Source: Syntrophobacterales bacterium
GTDB taxonomy: Bacteria > Desulfobacterota > Desulfobaccia > Desulfobaccales > 0-14-0-80-60-11
Direction of reading: 5' to 3'
Assembly: GCA_020052215.1 (NCBI GenBank)
Contig: JAGVPN010000292.1
Coordinates: forward strand, 1-5,680
DNA: 5,680 bases
Below the pieces are notes generated by a model. That model did not search any database. It was given only the letters and a program-made list of their open reading frames with translations, and had not been told where the DNA came from. Shown piece by piece: positions 1 through 5,010 of this stretch. Positions within the stretch are counted from its first letter, which is position 1. Each line of letters opens with the position of its first letter. A program made the translations under genes and the position numbers.

Positions 1-212
1 ACCTCCGGCCTGACGCCCGGGCCCTGGAGATAGTCGGCCATCTCCTGGATAATGGCTTCGGTCTGGTAGGAAAAGCGCTGCCGGGTCTGGCAGGTGGTGG
101 GCCCCACCTCGCAATAAATGCAGTGATAGGGGCAGGTCTTGGGGGGGATGAGATCAACCCCTAAAGACCGCCCCAGGCGGCGAGACGGGACCGGGCCGAA
201 CAAGTGGACCAT
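1..212 (-). CDS. Radical SAM protein, COG0731-like (partial, N-terminal part only)
   Basis: The visible 70 codons begin at an ATG at 212 and run off the left edge. The N-terminus reads FGPVPSRRLGRSLGVDLIPP and is followed by the cluster motif CPYHCIYC, with Cys27, Cys31 and Cys34. This is the CxxxCxxC signature that binds the [4Fe-4S] cluster cleaving S-adenosylmethionine. The GPVPSRRLGRSLG opening followed by EVGPTT is, from memory, typical of the bacterial proteins grouped with wyosine-synthase-like radical SAM enzymes (COG0731), whose substrate is generally unknown. The catalytic barrel beyond residue 70 cannot be seen. The start lies one base after the stop of the 57-aa gene upstream, with no clear Shine-Dalgarno of its own (the preceding bases are TTGGGTTGCTTCTGAT), so translation is probably coupled to that gene. 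The radical SAM call is strong; the subfamily is less certain. Confidence 0.87.
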   Translation of the reverse strand, partial: MVHLFGPVPSRRLGRSLGVDLIPPKTCPYHCIYCEVGPTTCQTRQRFSYQTEAIIQEMADYLQGPGVRPE

Positions 213-213
213 A

Positions 214-387
214 TCAGAAGCAACCCAACTGACAATGGATGATTTTTATCTTGAGTTCGTTGAGCAGCTCGCCCAGCTCCTGCCTGGAAATACCCAACTC
301 TTCCGCCAGGCGGAAGGCCGCGGCACAGGCGATTTTGCCCTCCGGGGCCGCCGCCTTGATCCTGGCCTTTTTGTCTTCTTGCGACAT
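214..387 (-). CDS. Small HTH-like protein (57 aa) preceding the radical SAM gene
   Basis: This short gene encodes 57 residues from an ATG at 387 to a TGA at 214-216. A good Shine-Dalgarno (AGAGGT, complement of 392-397) lies four bases before the start. The N-terminus is charged (MSQEDKKARIKAAAPEGK). The segment AFRLAEELGISRQELGELLN (about residues 24-43) has the spacing of a helix-turn-helix, and the protein ends in KIKIIHCQLGCF with Cys52 and Cys56 in a CxxxC arrangement. It could be a winged-helix-like regulator or a small accessory protein of the radical SAM enzyme encoded one base downstream. The one-base gap and the missing downstream ribosome site favour a functional partnership. The function is unknown; DNA binding is inferred from the helix pattern only. 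No transmembrane segment or signal peptide is visible. Confidence 0.8.
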   Translation of the reverse strand: MSQEDKKARIKAAAPEGKIACAAAFRLAEELGISRQELGELLNELKIKIIHCQLGCF

Positions 388-410
388 AGTTACCTCTGTT
401 ACAAATCTAA

Positions 411-446
411 TCTATAAAAAATAGCCCATGAGGCGGGAAAAATCAA
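411..446 (-). promoter_or_regulatory. Candidate sigma70 promoter for the small HTH-like / radical SAM pair
   Basis: On the minus strand, TTGATT (441-446) and TATTTT (418-423) are separated by exactly 17 bases. Transcription would start near 411 and leave a leader of about 24 bases containing the AGAGGT ribosome site. This would let the pair be expressed separately from the upstream TetR gene, although read-through from that gene across the 111-bp gap is also possible because no terminator is evident there. It was found by eye only. Confidence 0.4.
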
Positions 447-498
447 GGGGATCATGCCTCCCGGGGCAGTCGGTGAACCATTAGGCGCCTGGGGCTTA

Positions 499-1086
499 TT
501 ACCGGACGTGATCCGGAGAATAGCCGGCCAAGACCCGCCAACTGGCTTCCACCAGGACCTCCGCCAGGCTGGTCAGGCTCTGGGTGAGACGCTGGTAAAT
601 CTTAAAGATGGCGACCTGCAAAACGATGCCCAAGACCATGGCCGCAGCCACGTCAGGGTCGCCGGCGGGAATCTCGCCCCGGTCCATCCCTCCGGCCAGG
701 ACTTCCCGCACCACTTCCACCGGGTTGGGCATCTCGGGGGTCACTTTTTGCAACTGCCCGTGCTGGGCCAGGAGCAGGTAGCTGAACAGCACGGGGTCGT
801 CGTCGAAAAAGGCGCAGAACTGCCGCACCATGGCCTCCAGTTTGGCCCGTAGGCTCGCCTGACCGGCCTGGATGCGGTGGAGTTCCAGGGCGAAGGCGAT
901 ATAATTTTTACTGAACAGGTCCCAGGCCAGGGCGTCTTTGCCGGGATAATGCCGGTACAGGGTGCCTTCGGCGATCCCGGCCGCGGCGGCGATGTCCCGG
1001 ATGGTGGCACCGTCGATGCCCTTTTCCACAAAGAGGCACAGCGCGGTGCGGGCGATCAACTCTTTCGTCTGATTTTTGGGTCCCAT
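499..1086 (-). CDS. TetR/AcrR-family transcriptional repressor (195 aa)
   Basis: The first 60 residues are a typical TetR N-terminal DNA-binding domain: an opening helix (NQTKELIARTALCLFVEKG), then a helix-turn-helix at about residues 27-46 (ATIRDIAAAAGIAEGTLYRH) and the usual tail YPGKDALAWDLF. The rest is a variable all-helical ligand-binding and dimerisation domain. The length of 195 aa is normal for the family. The frame stays open upstream to 1155, but I chose the ATG at 1086 because a promoter (TTGACT-17-TATATT) and a palindromic operator lie inside that extension, and the TetR domain normally begins near here. The chosen start has no visible Shine-Dalgarno and a predicted leader of only about 17 bases. 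The operator overlaps its own promoter, so autorepression is likely, and the divergent flavoprotein gene may also be controlled. The ligand cannot be predicted. The downstream neighbours on this strand are the small HTH-like and radical SAM genes. Confidence 0.93.
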   Translation of the reverse strand: MGPKNQTKELIARTALCLFVEKGIDGATIRDIAAAAGIAEGTLYRHYPGKDALAWDLFSKNYIAFALELHRIQAGQASLRAKLEAMVRQFCAFFDDDPVLFSYLLLAQHGQLQKVTPEMPNPVEVVREVLAGGMDRGEIPAGDPDVAAAMVLGIVLQVAIFKIYQRLTQSLTSLAEVLVEASWRVLAGYSPDHVR

Positions 1087-1087
1087 A

Positions 1088-1113
1088 ATTGTGAGTGACT
1101 GTTCACTCACAAT
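1088..1113. promoter_or_regulatory. Palindromic operator, probably bound by the adjacent TetR repressor
   Basis: A perfect inverted repeat has 11-bp arms, ATTGTGAGTGA (1088-1098) and TCACTCACAAT (1103-1113), around a 4-base centre CTGT. Dyads of this size are usual for TetR-family operators. It lies one base upstream of the repressor's ATG and reaches into the -10 hexamer, covering the predicted transcription start and leader. Bound repressor would therefore block its own transcription. On the plus strand TTGTGA (1089-1094) and TATACG (1113-1118) form a weak hexamer pair 18 bases apart, so a divergent promoter could be repressed as well. Confidence 0.8.
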
Positions 1114-1139
1114 ATACGCCGCAACCTTCCCCGAGTCAA
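1111..1139 (-). promoter_or_regulatory. Sigma70 promoter of the TetR-family gene
   Basis: On the minus strand TTGACT (1134-1139) is followed after exactly 17 bases by TATATT (1111-1116). Both hexamers are close to consensus. Transcription is expected to start near 1104, inside the palindromic operator and about 17 bases before the ATG at 1086. This supports the shorter TetR reading, because starts at 1143 or 1155 would lie upstream of the promoter. Confidence 0.65.
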
Positions 1140-1196
1140 GCATTTTTCCCGTCATTTTTTTCCGTCCACCCGGGTGGGAGAAAGCTTATTATCCTT

Positions 1197-1202
1197 TATA
1201 AT
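1197..1202 (+). promoter_or_regulatory. Candidate -10 element upstream of the flavoprotein gene
   Basis: A consensus TATAAT occurs here on the plus strand in an AT-rich patch, with another -10-like TATTAT at 1187-1192. No convincing -35 lies at the right distance; the bases 17 upstream are GTGGGA. A 12-bp perfect palindrome, CCACCCGGGTGG (1166-1177), overlaps that position and could be an activator or repressor site. If used, the transcript would run through the nested inverted repeat before reaching the flavoprotein start. Confidence 0.3.
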
Positions 1203-1218
1203 GAAACTCGTAATTCAG

Positions 1219-1350
1219 GGAGGCTCTTGCAAAACTCCTCATTGACCACAATTGTCATTCTGAGCGCAGCGAAGAATCTAGTATTTTCGGAAGGTTGAGA
1301 TCCTTCACTTCGTTCAGGATGACAAAAAAACCAGTTTTGCAAGAGCCTCC
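1219..1350. repeat. Nested inverted-repeat element (MITE- or REP-like)
   Basis: The outer arms are a perfect 18-bp inverted repeat: GGAGGCTCTTGCAAAACT (1219-1236) and its complement (1333-1350). Inside is a second, imperfect inverted repeat of 26 bp per arm (1254-1279 and 1298-1323), matching at 21 of 26 positions and beginning GTCATTCTGAG on the left and ending CAGGATGAC on the right, with an 18-base loop. Most of the mismatches are transitions. Inner palindromes of this type (GTCATTCTGAG...CAGGATGAC) are, from memory, widely dispersed in bacterial genomes. A CAGGGA direct repeat (1216-1221 and 1350-1355) overlaps both ends and could be a target duplication, though it does not fit the arm boundaries exactly. 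The element has no transposase, so it would be non-autonomous. Its transcript would fold into a long hairpin in the leader of the flavoprotein gene. Confidence 0.8.
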
Positions 1351-1393
1351 AGGGATAGTCAAAAAACCATTACCCGACAGGGAGGATAGGGAT

Positions 1394-1960
1394 ATGAAAG
1401 TGCTGGCAATTTCCGGTTCGCCGCGGCCCCAGGGGAATACCCGGCTGCTTTTGGAAACCGCGCTGAAGGTGCTGGAGGGCCACGGGATCGCCACGGAATA
1501 CCTGGCGCTGCACGACAAAAATATCCGGCCGTGCCTGGCCTGTATGAAGTGCGCCAAGGACAAGAACCGCTGCGCCCAGGAAGACGATTTCATGCCGGTC
1601 TTTGAGGCCATGACTGCGGCGGACGGCCTCCTCGTGGGCTCCCCGGTCTATTTCGGCTCCGCCACCCCGGACCTCATGGCCCTCTTGAACCGGGCCGGTT
1701 TCGTGGCCCGCATGGGGGACAACCACTTCGCCCGCAAGGTGGGCAGCCCCATCGTGGTGGCCCGGCGGGCCGGGGTCAATTTCACCTATGCCCAGCTCCA
1801 GTTATGGTTCTGCATCAGTGGGATGTTCGTGCCGGGTTCCAGCTATTGGCCCATCGCCTACGGCCTCAACCCAGGCGACGCCGCGGGCGACGCCGAGGGC
1901 CTCAAGACCATCACCGACCTGGCGGACAATATGGCCTGGCTGCTGAAGAAGCTGAAGTAG
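1394..1960 (+). CDS. Iron-sulfur flavoprotein (Isf-like), NADPH-dependent FMN reductase / flavodoxin family
   Basis: The protein has 188 residues and a flavodoxin-like fold. MKVLAISGSPRPQGNT at the N-terminus is the FMN phosphate-binding loop, and GSPVYFGSATPDL (about residues 82-94) is the second flavin-contact loop. Between them lies a compact cysteine motif, CLACMKCAKDKNRC, with Cys47, Cys50, Cys53 and Cys60 (C-x2-C-x2-C-x6-C). That is the [4Fe-4S] ligand pattern of archaeal and bacterial Isf proteins, which are about 190 aa long and thought to move electrons or reduce oxygen species in anaerobes. The frame is open upstream to 1295, but that part reads through a repeat element. I chose the ATG at 1394 because GGAGG (1381-1385) lies eight bases before it and the fold starts there. 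The gene is divergent from the TetR gene and converges on the gene at 2006-2362. It is cytoplasmic, with no signal peptide. The physiological partner is unknown, and a cluster-free flavodoxin-like oxidoreductase is the alternative reading. Confidence 0.9.
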   Translation: MKVLAISGSPRPQGNTRLLLETALKVLEGHGIATEYLALHDKNIRPCLACMKCAKDKNRCAQEDDFMPVFEAMTAADGLLVGSPVYFGSATPDLMALLNRAGFVARMGDNHFARKVGSPIVVARRAGVNFTYAQLQLWFCISGMFVPGSSYWPIAYGLNPGDAAGDAEGLKTITDLADNMAWLLKKLK

Positions 1961-1970
1961 GCCGTCTTTT

Positions 1971-1997
1971 ATAGGGGCAGGGCCTGCCGGGTCCTAT
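1971..1997. terminator. Possible hairpin between convergent genes
   Basis: ATAGG (1971-1975) pairs with CCTAT (1993-1997), and GGCAG (1976-1980) pairs with CTGCC (1984-1988), with a four-base bulge on the right side. It lies in the 45-bp gap between two converging genes, where a shared terminator would be expected. There is no proper T-run after the hairpin on either strand, so a standard intrinsic terminator is not shown. Confidence 0.25.
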
Positions 1998-2005
1998 TAC
2001 CTTGC

Positions 2006-2362
2006 TTATCTGACCACCGACTTGAAGCGGACTGGGGAGGAGGGTCGAACTTGCCTGGGGCCGCGCTTCGGCATCGAGGGCAATACCCGGATCTCCAAAT
2101 CGCCGATTTCGGTGAGGGGCCGGCCCACATGCTGTTTGAGCTTGCCGTAAACCGCATCCAGGAGAGCGGGGTCTTCCAGAACGATAATACCTTTCCGGAT
2201 ATCGCCCAAATGATTGGCGACCACACTGATTAATTTCGGGTTCAGGTCCTTCCGCAGGTGAACCTCTTCCAGAACCCCTGCTTCACCGAGTCCCTGGTCG
2301 GAAATCGTCCATTCCGGGGGCCACATGGAAAGACCTCTCCATGTCAGAGTCCGGATTTGCAT
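2006..2362 (-). CDS. Conserved-looking hypothetical protein (118 aa)
   Basis: I do not recognise this family. The reading frame is supported by an excellent Shine-Dalgarno (AAGGAGG, complement of 2369-2375) six bases before the ATG at 2362, and by a consensus-like promoter upstream. The protein starts MQIRTLTWRGLSMWPPEW. Its central part, about residues 35-92, has an orderly alternation of hydrophobic and charged residues, including KLISVVANHLGDIRKGIIVL and KLKQHVGRPLTEIGDLEIRV, as in a small alpha/beta protein. The last 25 residues are basic and proline-rich (KRGPRQVRPSSPVRFKSVVR) and look disordered. There is no signal peptide, membrane segment or cysteine motif, so it is probably cytoplasmic. 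It converges on the flavoprotein gene and has no obvious operon partner. Any function would be a guess. Confidence 0.75.
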   Translation of the reverse strand: MQIRTLTWRGLSMWPPEWTISDQGLGEAGVLEEVHLRKDLNPKLISVVANHLGDIRKGIIVLEDPALLDAVYGKLKQHVGRPLTEIGDLEIRVLPSMPKRGPRQVRPSSPVRFKSVVR

Positions 2363-2470
2363 TTCAGCCCTCCTTGGCTAAGGCGCACGGCGCAACAGAG
2401 AGATGCAGTTCAGGTATCTTTGCTTGAACCGGCGCGGGCTGCGGGAGAATTACGCCAGAGCAATAGGCTG

Positions 2471-2484
2471 CGAACCTGGGTTCG
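2471..2484. promoter_or_regulatory. Small palindrome in the leader of the hypothetical gene
   Basis: CGAACC and GGTTCG form a perfect 6-bp dyad around TG. It lies 20-30 bases downstream of the predicted transcription start of the 118-aa protein gene, where a repressor site or a leader hairpin could act. Chance occurrence is quite possible. Confidence 0.25.
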
Positions 2485-2509
2485 GATGAGTTGTTCCCCG
2501 ACTAGATAG

Positions 2510-2537
2510 ATTATATTCCCATGGTGATTCTAGTCAA
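2510..2537 (-). promoter_or_regulatory. Sigma70 promoter for the 118-aa hypothetical gene
   Basis: On the minus strand TTGACT (2532-2537) is followed after 16 bases by a perfect TATAAT (2510-2515). Transcription would start near 2503 and leave an untranslated leader of about 140 bases before the ATG at 2362. I see no recognisable riboswitch or tRNA in that leader. Confidence 0.6.
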
Positions 2538-2596
2538 GATAAATTGAAATTTAATCAGTTTTATACCGGAGGGGAACGAAGAGTTGAGCTTCAAAG

Positions 2597-2639
2597 CAGT
2601 TCCTCATGGGCCGTTGGCCCACCTTTAAATTATGAAAAG
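2597..2639 (+). repeat. Repeat A, copy 1
   Basis: A 43-bp unit, 39 of 43 positions identical to the copy at 2847-2889, in the same orientation and exactly 250 bp away. It opens CAGTTCCTCATGGGCC and ends AAATTATGAAAAG. The core is a small palindrome, GGGCC-GTT-GGCCC. Confidence 0.85.
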
Positions 2640-2654
2640 AATATATCTACTGGT

Positions 2655-2678
2655 GGCGCAGCCTTTCCAGGCTGCGCC
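2655..2678. repeat. Repeat B, copy 1 (hairpin)
   Basis: Perfect 10-bp arms, GGCGCAGCCT and AGGCTGCGCC, around the loop TTCC. It is preceded by GGT, which reappears as ACC after the inverted copy at 2800-2823. Confidence 0.85.
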
Positions 2679-2749
2679 CGATTAGCCTGCTTATACCAAG
2701 TTCGCTTTGAAATGAAACAAACAAATCAGATAACCTATTGATATCACAC

Positions 2750-2778
2750 GTAGGGGCGGGTTTCAAACCCGCCCCTAC
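2750..2778. repeat. Repeat C, copy 1 (palindrome)
   Basis: Perfect 14-bp arms, GTAGGGGCGGGTTT and AAACCCGCCCCTAC, around a single C. The GTAGGGGCGG...CCGCCCCTAC form is, from memory, a very common dispersed palindrome in bacterial intergenic regions. Confidence 0.88.
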
Positions 2779-2799
2779 ATTACGAAAATGGCATTACTT

Positions 2800-2823
2800 G
2801 GCGCAGGCTGGAAAGCCTGCGCC
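2800..2823. repeat. Repeat B, copy 2 (inverted hairpin)
   Basis: Perfect 10-bp arms, GGCGCAGGCT and AGCCTGCGCC, around GGAA, the complement of the loop in copy 1. Relative to copy 1 it lies in the opposite orientation and differs by one base pair that changed on both sides, so pairing is kept. Confidence 0.85.
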
Positions 2824-2846
2824 ACCGATTTAAAGACTTTTCGGAA

Positions 2847-2889
2847 CAGTTCCTCATGGGCCTATGGCCCACCCGTAAATTATGAAAAG
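2847..2889 (+). repeat. Repeat A, copy 2
   Basis: Direct copy of 2597-2639 with four differences. Two fall in the centre of the core palindrome, which here reads GGGCC-TAT-GGCCC, so the paired arms are unchanged. It is followed six bases later by repeat C copy 2. Confidence 0.85.
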
Positions 2890-2894
2890 CCGTT

Positions 2895-2922
2895 GTAGGG
2901 GCGGTTCGCGAACCGCCCCTAC
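2895..2922. repeat. Repeat C, copy 2 (palindrome), possible hairpin downstream of the RACo gene
   Basis: A perfect 28-bp palindrome, GTAGGGGCGGTTCG joined directly to its complement. It lies about 67 bp past the stop codon of the minus-strand RACo-like gene. In that direction it is followed by AACGGCTTTTC, so it might act as a weak terminator, but the T-run is short. Confidence 0.85.
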
Positions 2923-2963
2923 GGGAATTTTTCAGGACAGGGGAGGGTAGGGGGCCGTAGTTC

Positions 2964-2985
2964 CCCTTAAGGGTTCCCCGGGGAA
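2964..2985. repeat. Two adjacent short palindromes after the RACo stop codon
   Basis: CCCTTAAGGG (2964-2973) abuts TTCCCCGGGGAA (2974-2985), four bases past the stop codon of the RACo-like gene. Either could form a short hairpin in its 3' end, but no T-run follows. This may be an end processing or stability structure, or chance in GC-rich DNA. Confidence 0.35.
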
Positions 2986-2988
2986 ATC

Positions 2989-4923
2989 TCAGTCTTTGGC
3001 GGCCTTCAAGCGTTCGCTGACGCTGGGGAAGTATTCCATCTTGGTGTGGGGCAGAAACAGGGCGGCGATGTACTGGTCCATGAACCCCGGGGTCTCCGAG
3101 AGCTCGAAGTTGGTCATCATGTCCGCCACCCGGCGCTCCTCCTCTAAGAGGTCCCGGGAGAAGGCCAGGAGCGACGCCCCCTGGAGGGAGGCGTTACCCA
3201 CGTAGTGGTAGCTTTCCCGGGGGAGATCGGGCAACAGACCGATGGCGATGGCGTTGTCGATATTGATGAAATTGCCGAAGGCCCCGGCCAGGATCACCTG
3301 TTCCAGGTCCTCGAGCTTGAGCCCGACGTTTTCCAGCAGGGTGACGTAGCCCGCGAACATGGCCCCTTTGGCCCGCATCAGGTTGTCGATATCACCCTCG
3401 CTCAGAGTGATGTCCTGGCCGCTCTGGGTGTCGGGGGCCATGGCCAGGACAAATTCCCGGCCCTCGTCGCCCAGGCGGATGCGAGGCGTGTTCAGGTCGT
3501 CCCGGAACTTGCCGTTGGGGGAGATGACGTCCGCCTCCATCATGGCCGCCAGGATGTTGATCAAGCCGGAGCCGCAGATGCCCTTGGGCTTCACCATGTC
3601 GATGGTGATAATCATGGGCTCGTAAGTCTCGGGATTGAGGCTCACTTCCTCGATGGCGCCGGAGGCGGCCCGCATGCCGAACTTGATGCCGCCGCCCTCG
3701 AAGGCCGGGCCGGCGGAGCAGGCGGCGCAGGCCAGCCACTGCTGGTTGCCGATGACGATCTCGCCGTTGGTGCCGATATCGATGAACAGCGTCAGTTTGG
3801 GGTCTTTGTAGATCCCCGAGGCCAGGACTCCGGCCACAATATCGCCCCCCACGTAACTGGACACCGAACTCACCGCATAGATGAAAACGTGGTCCGGTAC
3901 TTCCAGGCCCAGGTCCCGGGCCCGGACCGGCGGGGGGTGGCAGACGGCGGGAGTGTAAGGGGCCAGGCGGATATACTTGGGGTCGATGCCGTAGAACAAA
4001 TGGGTCATGGTGGTGTTGGCGGCCACCGTGATGTGGGAGATCTCCGTTACCGGCAGTTGGTGCTTTTTAAGGACCCGGTGCATCACCTGGTTGATAGTGG
4101 CGGCCACTGAGCGTTGGAGCTTTTGGAGCCCCTGCTCCTTTTGGCTGAAGACCATGCGGGTGATGACGTCGTCCCCGTAACTCATCTGGGAATTGTAATC
4201 CGCCCCGGTGCCGATGATCTTGCCGGCCGCCAGATCAAGGATCTGGACCCAGACGGTGGTGGTGCCGACGTCAATGGCGATGGCATAGTGGCGCTGGCTG
4301 GTATCTCCGGGCTCGACCTGCACGACCCGGGGTTTCCGGGACCGCCGCTGGGCAAAGTCCAGGGTGGCGGTGACCCGGAAGTTGTCCTGGCGCATCACCT
4401 GGGCCAGATGGCGCAGCATGAAGAAATCGGCAGCCAGGCTGTCCAGGCCGTGTTGGCGGGCCAGGCCCTGCTCCAGCCGGCCCAGATCGCAGGCATTGTC
4501 CGACAGGGATGGCGGCGGCAGGGCCACGAATTTTTTTTGGAAGGCCGGGTTATAGAGCCCGGTGGACTTCAAGGTCTCCAGGTCGATGGGGCTGGGGCGC
4601 AAGCCCACGCCACCCCGGCGGCGGGTTAGGGTGCGCCGGTCCAGGAGGGACTCCGGCGGGATGCGGATTACCACGTCGCCGTGGACAAAACTCTGGCAGG
4701 CCTGGCGGTATCCCAGGTCGAACTCTTCGTCGCTGAGCAGCCCGGAGCGGGTGCTGGTGAGCTCCCCGGATTCCAGCAGGACCTTGCATTTGCCGCAGAC
4801 GCCCTCGCCGCCGCAGGAAGCATTGATGTGGACCCCGGCCATCAGCGCGGCCCGCAGCAGATTCTCCCCGTCCGCTACCTCGACGGTAATCTCGTATGGC
4901 TTGAAGGTGACGTGATTACCCAA
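2989..4923 (-). CDS. RACo-like ATP-dependent reductive activator of corrinoid proteins (2Fe-2S ferredoxin + ASKHA/DUF4445, COG3894)
   Basis: The protein has 644 residues, about the normal length of the family. Residues 1-90 are a plant-type [2Fe-2S] ferredoxin domain with ligands Cys37, Cys43, Cys46 and Cys76 (C-x5-C-x2-C...C). A linker and middle domain follow to about residue 210. The rest is an ASKHA-type ATPase-like domain with phosphate loops DVGTTT (218-223) and DIGTNGE (382-388), then GPAFEGGGI (405-413), CGSG (450-453), AGAFGNFI (546-553) and VGNASLQGA (575-583). RACo proteins use ATP to drive reduction of an inactive Co(II) corrinoid to Co(I), so that methyl transfer can resume in the acetyl-CoA pathway or in O-demethylation. 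The start is a TTG at 4923 with AGGA seven bases before it; no ATG or GTG lies close by in frame. No corrinoid protein or methyltransferase is adjacent, so the partner is unknown. It is cytoplasmic. Confidence 0.94.
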   Translation of the reverse strand: MGNHVTFKPYEITVEVADGENLLRAALMAGVHINASCGGEGVCGKCKVLLESGELTSTRSGLLSDEEFDLGYRQACQSFVHGDVVIRIPPESLLDRRTLTRRRGGVGLRPSPIDLETLKSTGLYNPAFQKKFVALPPPSLSDNACDLGRLEQGLARQHGLDSLAADFFMLRHLAQVMRQDNFRVTATLDFAQRRSRKPRVVQVEPGDTSQRHYAIAIDVGTTTVWVQILDLAAGKIIGTGADYNSQMSYGDDVITRMVFSQKEQGLQKLQRSVAATINQVMHRVLKKHQLPVTEISHITVAANTTMTHLFYGIDPKYIRLAPYTPAVCHPPPVRARDLGLEVPDHVFIYAVSSVSSYVGGDIVAGVLASGIYKDPKLTLFIDIGTNGEIVIGNQQWLACAACSAGPAFEGGGIKFGMRAASGAIEEVSLNPETYEPMIITIDMVKPKGICGSGLINILAAMMEADVISPNGKFRDDLNTPRIRLGDEGREFVLAMAPDTQSGQDITLSEGDIDNLMRAKGAMFAGYVTLLENVGLKLEDLEQVILAGAFGNFINIDNAIAIGLLPDLPRESYHYVGNASLQGASLLAFSRDLLEEERRVADMMTNFELSETPGFMDQYIAALFLPHTKMEYFPSVSERLKAAKD

Positions 4924-5010
4924 GATTCGATCCTGTTCGGAGATCAGCTGCCTTGCCCCGGGTAGGGCCAGGCCGGCCCCAGGGTTTGGTGGCTCCGGTA
5001 ACTTCCCGGC

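Larger units (their letters stand above)
2538..2988. other. Gene-free spacer holding a cluster of palindromic repeats
   Basis: No reading frame here has a convincing protein; the 65-aa frame at 2544-2741 runs straight through two repeats. The spacer separates two minus-strand genes, the RACo-like gene and the 118-aa gene. It contains three repeat families, each twice, in the order A1 (2597-2639), B1 (2655-2678), C1 (2750-2778), inverted B2 (2800-2823), A2 (2847-2889) and C2 (2895-2922). Two short palindromes follow next to the RACo stop codon. About 70 bases at 2680-2749 are AT-rich and unexplained. Confidence 0.8.

Noticed and set aside
454..852. 132-aa plus-strand frame
   Set aside because: It is antisense to the TetR gene and has no ribosome site or recognisable domain.
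1087..1155. N-terminal extension of the TetR protein by 23 residues
   Set aside because: The segment contains the likely promoter and operator of the gene, and the TetR domain is complete without it.
1295..1393. N-terminal extension of the flavoprotein by 33 residues
   Set aside because: It reads through the repeat element and lacks a ribosome site, while GGAGG sits correctly before the ATG at 1394.
2363..2503. tRNA or riboswitch in the long leader of the 118-aa gene
   Set aside because: GGTTCAAGC resembles a T-loop fragment, but no acceptor stem, anticodon arm or known riboswitch core could be found.
2597..2922. CRISPR array
   Set aside because: The repeats belong to three different families, two copies each, with unequal spacing and mixed orientation, and there are no cas genes.
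3205..4110. Long 301-aa open frame on the plus strand
   Set aside because: It lies entirely opposite the RACo-like gene, whose motifs are unmistakable. Its product is a low-complexity Gly/Asp/Val/His-rich sequence, typical of a mirror frame in GC-rich DNA.
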